Origin: Candidatus Omnitrophota bacterium
GTDB taxonomy: Bacteria; Omnitrophota; Gorgyraeia; Aquiviventales; Aquiviventaceae
DNA: 10,555 nucleotides
Direction of reading: 5' to 3'
NCBI GenBank assembly: GCA_016206725.1
Contig: JACQRA010000121.1
Span: 1-10,555, forward strand
This document shows, piece after piece, positions 6,951 through 10,555 of this stretch (positions within the stretch are counted from its first letter, which is position 1; every line of letters starts with the position of its first letter). The position numbers were made by a program, and so were the translations under genes. The notes under the pieces are model-generated. The model searched no databases. It was given only the letters and a program-made list of their open reading frames with translations, and was not told where the DNA came from.

Positions 6951-7975
6951 CGCAAGGCCGTCGTTTCGGGAAACCCGTGCATGAGATTGAAGTTTTGAAT
7001 CGCCTGTCCGGCGGCGCCTTTTGTCAAATTATCCAAGGCGCTCATCACGATGAGCAGCTCCATGGCGGCGTCGTACGACAGGCCGATCTGGCAGTCGTTG
7101 GTTTCGACGACATCCCGCAACTGGGGAAACGATCCGACGCGCACCGTGACGAACGGCGCACCCTCTGGGGTATAGCAGACGCGATAGGCCTCAGCCACGG
7201 CCTCCAACGGAGCGCGCGTCTTGATGAAGAGCGTGCTGATGAGCCCTCGCTCGATCGAGAGCGCTTGCGGCACAAAGGCCATGCGCGAGGTGCGGCCGGT
7301 CATCTGGTGGATTTCCTGCGTGATCTCCGGCATGTGCTGGTGATGGTTGACCTTGTAGGGGCGCAGATTCTCGGCCATGTCGGCGGCCAGCTCCGGTTTC
7401 CGACCGGCGCCGCTGAAGCCCGACTTGGCATCCACCAGGATCTGATCACCTTCGACCAGCTTCGCCGCAAAGAGCGGCAGGCACGCGAGCAACACGCTGG
7501 TCGCATAGCAACCGGGGTTGGCGATCAACTTCGCCCGCTGAATCTCCTCGCGATGGAACTCGCTCAGCCCGTAGACGACCTCAGGACGGCTCAGCCACTC
7601 AGCCGCCGCATGATCAAAAGCGTACCACTGCGGATAGAGCGAGGGGTCACGCAGGCGGAAATCACCGGCGAGATCAATGACGCGTTTGCCGGCCTTGAGG
7701 AGTGAGGGCACCAAGCGCATGGACTCGCCGTGAGGCAGCGCGAGAAAGACGGCGTCGGCTGATGCGGCCAGTCGAGCTGGATCGAGGGATTCAATCGGAA
7801 GGTCTAGGCGACCGGCGAAACGAGGAAAGACTTCGGAGACAGACGTGGAGCGTTCCCATTTGGCGGAAGCCGCCAAATAGGTAAGCCGGACATGCTGATG
7901 GTTGAGGAGCAACCGGATGAGCTCTTCGCCGGCGTAACCGGTTGCCCCGGCAATCGCAACGCGAATTGGTGGCAT
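6947..7975 (-). CDS. argC: N-acetyl-gamma-glutamyl-phosphate reductase ArgC
   Basis: NADPH-dependent reductase that turns N-acetylglutamyl phosphate, the ArgB product, into the semialdehyde used by ArgD. The 342-residue protein starts with the dinucleotide-binding motif VAIAGATGYAGEEL (GATGYAG at 10-16). The catalytic cysteine is Cys156 in ANPGCYATS. FSGAGRKP near 187-194 and HHQHMPEI (211-218, with the conserved His214) follow. This is the ordinary family length (type 1). It lies 33 nt after rpsI, with no promoter seen in the gap and no evident SD, so it is probably read through from the ribosomal protein genes. Its stop overlaps the argJ start (ATGA). It belongs to the same superfamily as Asd, but the NPGCYAT and HQHMPEI motifs identify ArgC. 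Confidence 0.96.
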   Translation of the reverse strand: MPPIRVAIAGATGYAGEELIRLLLNHQHVRLTYLAASAKWERSTSVSEVFPRFAGRLDLPIESLDPARLAASADAVFLALPHGESMRLVPSLLKAGKRVIDLAGDFRLRDPSLYPQWYAFDHAAAEWLSRPEVVYGLSEFHREEIQRAKLIANPGCYATSVLLACLPLFAAKLVEGDQILVDAKSGFSGAGRKPELAADMAENLRPYKVNHHQHMPEITQEIHQMTGRTSRMAFVPQALSIERGLISTLFIKTRAPLEAVAEAYRVCYTPEGAPFVTVRVGSFPQLRDVVETNDCQIGLSYDAAMELLIVMSALDNLTKGAAGQAIQNFNLMHGFPETTALR

Positions 7976-8008
7976 CTGTGAGGAAGAATGTTCATCATAA
8001 CAAACGCG

Positions 8009-8449
8009 TTAGCGCTTCGTCCACTGGAACCGCTTGCGAGCCCCCTTCTGACCGTACTTCTTGCGCTCTTTCATGCGCGGATCACGCGTGAGCAATCCGG
8101 CGCCTCGCAGGACGGAGCGCAGCGACGGATCCTGCTGCAGGAGCGCGCGGGCGATTCCCAAACGAATCGCTCCCGCCTGTCCGGTCAGCCCGCCCCCTTC
8201 AACATTGACGCGCACGTCCACCTTGCCGAGCTGATGCGTCAGCACGAGGGGCTGCCGAACGAAGAGTCGAAGCGTTTCACGCGTGAAATACTGCTCATAG
8301 GGCCGGCGATTGACGACAATCGCGCCGGCGCCGGCATTCATCCGCACGCGAGCAATGGACTCCTTGCGACGGCCGGTCGCCAAGGACGTTGACTGGCCGT
8401 TCGCAGGAGGAGCTGAAGCCGCCGCTGTCTCTAGGGTCGTCTCAACCAT
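8009..8449 (-). CDS. rpsI: Ribosomal protein S9
   Basis: Small-subunit protein of the 30S head, whose basic C-terminal tail reaches towards the P-site tRNA. Visible are TGRRKESIARVR (25-36), the family signature GGGLTGQAGAIRLGIARAL (85-103; S and H are more usual where T and L stand), RDPRMKERKKYGQKGARKRFQWTKR and the invariant final Lys-Arg. With the start at 8449 the protein has 146 residues, somewhat above the typical 130, because about 24 weakly conserved Ala/Ser/Thr-rich residues precede TGRRK. This start overlaps the rplM end by 8 nt. A second in-frame ATG at 8485 with AAGG just upstream would add 12 residues and overlap rplM by 44 nt. I prefer 8449 but cannot exclude 8485. Confidence 0.93.
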   Translation of the reverse strand: MVETTLETAAASAPPANGQSTSLATGRRKESIARVRMNAGAGAIVVNRRPYEQYFTRETLRLFVRQPLVLTHQLGKVDVRVNVEGGGLTGQAGAIRLGIARALLQQDPSLRSVLRGAGLLTRDPRMKERKKYGQKGARKRFQWTKR

Positions 8450-8858
8450 TGATCTGCGCCTGATGAGGATGGCTCGCTCCGGCATACACCTTCAACTTCG
8501 TCAGCAACCGGCGACCCAGAGGACCATCCGGAATCATCCCTTTCACCGCCTGCCGGATCACGTGATCTGGCTGGCGGCGAAGCACGTCCTGCAGCGTGGA
8601 TTTCTTCAATCCGCTGGGATAGCCGGAGTAGGTCTGATACGTTTTTTGCTCCAGCTTCTTCCCCGTGACCTTGACCTTTTCGGCGTTGACTACGACGACA
8701 AAGTCTCCGACGTCCAGATGCGGCGTATAGGTTGGCTTATGTTTGCCCCGCAGCAGGACCGCGATGCGGCTGGCTAACCGCCCGAGCACCTGCCCCTCGG
8801 CATCCACCAGCCGCCAGTCCCGTTGAATCTTGTTCACTTCAGGTAGCGTCGTTTTCAT
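8442..8858 (-). CDS. rplM: Ribosomal protein L13
   Basis: Large-subunit protein that binds 23S rRNA early in 50S assembly. The 138-residue product is close to the family's usual 142 or so. It shows RDWRLVDAEGQVLGRLAS (13-30), LLRGKHKPTYTPHLDVGDFVVVVNAEK (35-61) and the L13 signature AVKGMIPDGPLGRRLLTKLKVYAG (104-127). The N-terminal MKTTLPEVNKIQRDW fits the family, which supports the ATG at 8858. There is no SD, and a consensus promoter lies so close that the transcript would have only about 5 untranslated bases. The stop overlaps the rpsI start by 8 nt. The rplM-rpsI pair is widely conserved in bacteria. Confidence 0.96.
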   Translation of the reverse strand: MKTTLPEVNKIQRDWRLVDAEGQVLGRLASRIAVLLRGKHKPTYTPHLDVGDFVVVVNAEKVKVTGKKLEQKTYQTYSGYPSGLKKSTLQDVLRRQPDHVIRQAVKGMIPDGPLGRRLLTKLKVYAGASHPHQAQING

Positions 8859-8869
8859 GGGAAACCATC

Positions 8870-8898
8870 ATTATAGGCGAGAACCGTCACAGCGTCAA
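8870..8898 (-). promoter_or_regulatory. Sigma70-type promoter ahead of rplM
   Basis: On the minus strand TTGACG (8893-8898) is followed by a 17-nt spacer and a perfect TATAAT (8870-8875). The -10 box is ideal, and the -35 box has five of six consensus bases. It lies in the 49-nt gap between truA and rplM. A start about 7 nt downstream of the -10 box falls near 8863, leaving about 5 nt before the rplM ATG. This is the only convincing promoter I find, and it could serve rplM-rpsI and the arg genes behind them. Confidence 0.8.
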
Positions 8899-8907
8899 CA
8901 TCCTTGC

Positions 8908-9678
8908 TCAATAGCGTACTTGCAGAAGCATGAGCCCTCTAGCGGGGGCGGTGGGGCCGACGAGGCGCTTGTCGCGGGTGCGCAGGATGCGCGCGATCGT
9001 TCCCGGCGGCCGGTAGCCGCGGCCGATGTTGATGAGTGTTCCCACGATGATCCGCACCATCATATAGAGGAAGCCGTCCGCCTCGATCTCAATCGTGATA
9101 AGGCTTCCCTGCCCACCCCGAATGTCGCTAGGCAGGCAGGCCTGTCTCCTGACTGAGATGTCCGAGATCGTCCGGCGGGTGTCGCGCACCGGCCGGCCGG
9201 TCCGCTGGAACGGCGCCATGTCGTGCCGGCCGCGCAGCACGGCGGCCTCCCGCTGCATCAGGCGCGCGTTGAGCGGCGCGCGGATTTGCTGCACGTAGGG
9301 ACGCTCGAAGGGCAGCACGATGGGGCCGTTGACGAGGCGATACCGGTAGCGTTTCGACACGGCGTCGAACTGCGCGTGGAACTGCTCGGGCGCTTCGCGG
9401 ACGTCGCGCACAGCGATGTCTGGAGGCAACAGGTGGTTAAGCGCGAGGAACAGCCGCTCGGGAGCCATCGAGGCGCGGGTTCGAAGATGCGCGACTTGGC
9501 CCACGGCGTGCACGCCGGCATCGGTGCGGCCGCTCCCGAGAACGCTGACCCGCTCGCCGAGGATGCGCCGCAATGCGTCCTGGAGCACGCCCTGGATCGT
9601 CGGTTTGGAGCCTGGCTGAACCTGCCAACCCGCGTATCGCGTCCCATCGTACGCAATCGTCAGTTTCAGAGTCCGCAT
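8908..9678 (-). CDS. truA: tRNA pseudouridine synthase TruA
   Basis: Converts uridines 38-40 in the anticodon arm of many tRNAs to pseudouridine. The 256-residue protein has IAYDGTRYAGWQVQP (8-22), the catalytic aspartate in GSGRTDAGVHA (Asp53), ALNHLLPPDIAV (79-90), RYRYRLVNG (110-118) and DGFLYMMVRIIVGTL (201-215). Between VRRQ and GSLITIEIEADGF there is an apparently extra segment of about 11 residues (180-190), ACLPSDIRGGQ, where many homologues have a short turn. The ATG at 9678 gives the normal start MRTLKLTIAYDG. The frame also opens at a TTG (9696) inside the upstream palindrome, which I reject. No SD precedes the ATG; the upstream bases are TTTTTACG following a hairpin. Confidence 0.95.
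   Translation of the reverse strand: MRTLKLTIAYDGTRYAGWQVQPGSKPTIQGVLQDALRRILGERVSVLGSGRTDAGVHAVGQVAHLRTRASMAPERLFLALNHLLPPDIAVRDVREAPEQFHAQFDAVSKRYRYRLVNGPIVLPFERPYVQQIRAPLNARLMQREAAVLRGRHDMAPFQRTGRPVRDTRRTISDISVRRQACLPSDIRGGQGSLITIEIEADGFLYMMVRIIVGTLINIGRGYRPPGTIARILRTRDKRLVGPTAPARGLMLLQVRY
9108..9145. repeat. GC-rich imperfect hairpin inserted in truA
   Basis: The plus strand shows CCTGCC (9108-9113) and GGCAGG (9131-9136) as short inverted arms. These run on into a caggcagg/cctg palindromic stretch around 9133-9145. The segment encodes the 11 or so extra residues between VRRQ and GSLITIEIE in TruA. The adjoining TruA sequence is normal and in frame. It could be a small repeat insertion or ordinary loop variation. 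Confidence 0.35.
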
Positions 9679-9681
9679 CGT

Positions 9682-9734
9682 AAAAAGGGGACACAAACAA
9701 ATTTCACTTCTGAAGTCAATTTGTTTGTGTCCCC
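9682..9734 (-). terminator. Intrinsic-terminator-like hairpin between asd and truA
   Basis: In the direction of transcription a 17-bp perfect stem (the 48-bp palindrome) is followed at once by five T (9682-9686). The centre can pair further, acttc (9706-9710) with gaagt (9712-9716). This is a good intrinsic-terminator shape for asd and suggests a transcription-unit boundary, but the T run ends only 3 nt before the truA ATG. No promoter for truA is visible in the gap, so truA may depend on readthrough. Confidence 0.5.
9687..9734. repeat. 48-bp palindromic element, copy 2
   Basis: Perfect 17-bp arms, GGGGACACAAACAAATT (9687-9703) and its complement (9718-9734), flank a 14-nt centre that is itself nearly palindromic. 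Outer arms and total length equal those of copy 1 (5699-5746), while the centre differs. It occupies the truA side of the 91-nt asd-truA gap, next to the octamer repeat. Confidence 0.88.
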
Positions 9735-9738
9735 AATC

Positions 9739-9774
9739 TACTCAATCACCTAATCACTTAATTACTCAATCACC
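9739..9774. repeat. Octamer tandem repeat at the asd 3' end
   Basis: Four degenerate 8-bp units run on the plus strand as tactcaat, cacctaat, cacttaat, tactcaat, then a partial cacc. The asd TGA (9770-9772) lies at the edge of the array. It is AT-rich, unlike the surrounding genes. Only 4 nt separate it from the 48-bp palindrome, so two different repeats make up nearly the whole asd-truA gap. Confidence 0.7.
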
Positions 9775-10555
9775 TTCTAGTGACCAGTTCGGCGATTTGG
9801 AGGGCGTTGGTGGCCGCGCCCTTGCGCAGATTGTCGCCGCTCACCCACAGGGCAAGGCCGCGCTCGATGCTCTCGTCTTTTCTGATGCGGCCGACCAACA
9901 CCTCATCCCGTGCCGCCGCATCAACGGGCAGCGGATACTGCTGGCGAGCCGGATCGTCCACCAGGCGCACGCCTGGGGCCCTGGCGAGCAGGGCGCGCGC
10001 CTGATCCGGTGAGAGGGGGCGTTGGGTCTCGATCCACACCGCCTCAGAATGGGCGACGAAGACCGGCACCCGCACGCACGTCGCCGAAACCGGCAGGGCC
10101 GGCTCTCCAAGAATTTTTCTCGTCTCGTTGACCATCTTCATCTCTTCCTTGGTATAGCGATTCTCCAGGAAGACATCAATCTGCGGAATCACGTTAAACG
10201 CAATCTGCGCCGGAAGCGCAGTGTACAGTTTACGGTGTACAGTGGACAGTTGTGGTTTGACGGTAAACTGTGAACTGCTCACTGTAAACTGGCGCAGCGC
10301 CCGTTTGGTTTCTTCATAGAGCTGCGCCATCGCCCGGGCACCAGCGCCGGAAACCGATTGGTACGTCGAGACGATGATGCGCGTCAGCCTCGCGGCATCA
10401 TGCAACGGTTTCAGGGCCACCAGCATGATGATGGTTGAGCAGTTCGGATTCGCGATGATGCCCCGATGTCGCTTGACGGCCTCGGGGTTGACCTCAGGGA
10501 TCACCAGTGGCACGTCCGAAGCCATCCGAAATGCGCTGGAGTTATCCACGACGAC
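9770..10555 (-). CDS. asd: Aspartate-semialdehyde dehydrogenase Asd, 5' end outside window
   Basis: Reduces aspartyl phosphate to aspartate semialdehyde, the branch point to lysine, threonine and methionine. The last 261 residues are visible, and roughly the first 85 (NADP-binding part) lie beyond the window. Motifs present are VDNSSAFRM at the very start, VIPEVNPEA, the catalytic cysteine in ANPNCSTI, VSTYQSVSGAG, IAFNVIPQID, YTKEEMKMVNET, RVPVFVAHSEAV with the active-site histidine, and the C-terminus GDNLRKGAATNALQIAELV. Between LYEETKRAL and IAFNVIPQID lies a 7-residue-periodic segment encoded by a heptamer repeat (10221-10290), in a region that varies in length in the family. All catalytic motifs are intact, so the gene is probably functional. 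Confidence 0.95.
   Translation of the reverse strand, partial: VVVDNSSAFRMASDVPLVIPEVNPEAVKRHRGIIANPNCSTIIMLVALKPLHDAARLTRIIVSTYQSVSGAGARAMAQLYEETKRALRQFTVSSSQFTVKPQLSTVHRKLYTALPAQIAFNVIPQIDVFLENRYTKEEMKMVNETRKILGEPALPVSATCVRVPVFVAHSEAVWIETQRPLSPDQARALLARAPGVRLVDDPARQQYPLPVDAAARDEVLVGRIRKDESIERGLALWVSGDNLRKGAATNALQIAELVTRR
10221..10290. repeat. In-frame heptamer array inside asd
   Basis: Ten consecutive 7-bp units can be read on the plus strand, for example gtgtaca, gtttacg, gtgtaca and, at the far end, gtaaact, gtgaact, gctcact, gtaaact. The first and last parts are inverted copies: the 16 nt at 10218-10233 match the complement of 10263-10278 at 14 positions. Translation gives a seven-residue rhythm, QFTVSSS QFTVKPQ LSTVHRK LYTALPA. 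Base composition differs from the surrounding asd sequence. The unit is unrelated to the CTCCCTG type, so this is a second heptamer family. Confidence 0.8.

Noticed and set aside
5733..6984. Long plus-strand open frames opposite argJ (200 and 297 codons), and similar ones opposite argC, argG and asd
   Set aside because: They lie antisense to genes with complete family motifs. Their translations are rich in Arg, Ser and Pro with no recognisable domain, as expected for shadow frames in GC-rich DNA.
7976..8008. Possible ARG-box half sites (TGAACATTC) in the rpsI-argC gap
   Set aside because: It lacks the full palindromic operator and a second box, and no promoter lies beside it.
10216..10297. 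GCGCAG direct repeats flanking the asd heptamer array (10216-10221 and 10292-10297) as a target-site duplication
   Set aside because: The offset between the two is 76 bp, which would not preserve the reading frame if it were a simple insertion, and a 6-mer of this composition is expected by chance in GC-rich DNA.

Overview
The window is bacterial, GC-rich (roughly 60 percent by eye) and tightly packed, with every recognisable gene on the minus strand. Read in the direction of transcription, from high to low coordinates, the order is asd (5' part outside the window), truA, rplM, rpsI, argC, argJ, argB, argD, argF, argG, argH. All identifications rest on well-known family motifs in the translations. 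No phage, transposase, CRISPR, tRNA or rRNA sequence is visible.

Metabolically this is a nearly complete arginine pathway. ArgJ, ArgB, ArgC and ArgD form the acetylated half from glutamate to ornithine. ArgF, ArgG and ArgH convert ornithine to arginine. ArgJ recycles the acetyl group, and no argA or argE is seen. The arg genes are joined by ATGA overlaps or 0-1 nt spacing, except for a 66-nt gap between argJ and argB. They lie directly behind the ribosomal protein pair rplM-rpsI. A consensus sigma70 promoter sits 5 nt ahead of rplM and could drive the whole unit. The asd-truA gap looks like a transcription-unit boundary because its hairpin is followed by a T run.

The order asd-truA-rplM-rpsI-argC-argJ and the block argBDFGH recall Nitrospirota, Omnitrophota or similar deep-branching lineages. 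This assignment is from memory and is low confidence.

The unusual part is a dense set of small repeats placed where they do little harm. There are two 48-bp palindromes (argJ/argB and asd/truA). Two arrays of a CTCCCTG-type heptamer sit at the argD/argF and argG/argH junctions, where they encode protein tails and also carry the Shine-Dalgarno (SD) sequence of the next gene. A different heptamer array is in frame inside asd, and an octamer array covers the asd stop codon. Short hairpin-forming, apparently in-frame insertions lie in argG and truA. I see no new enzymatic or defence system. The repeat ecology, the terminator-like hairpins and the near-leaderless rplM promoter are the items worth follow-up.
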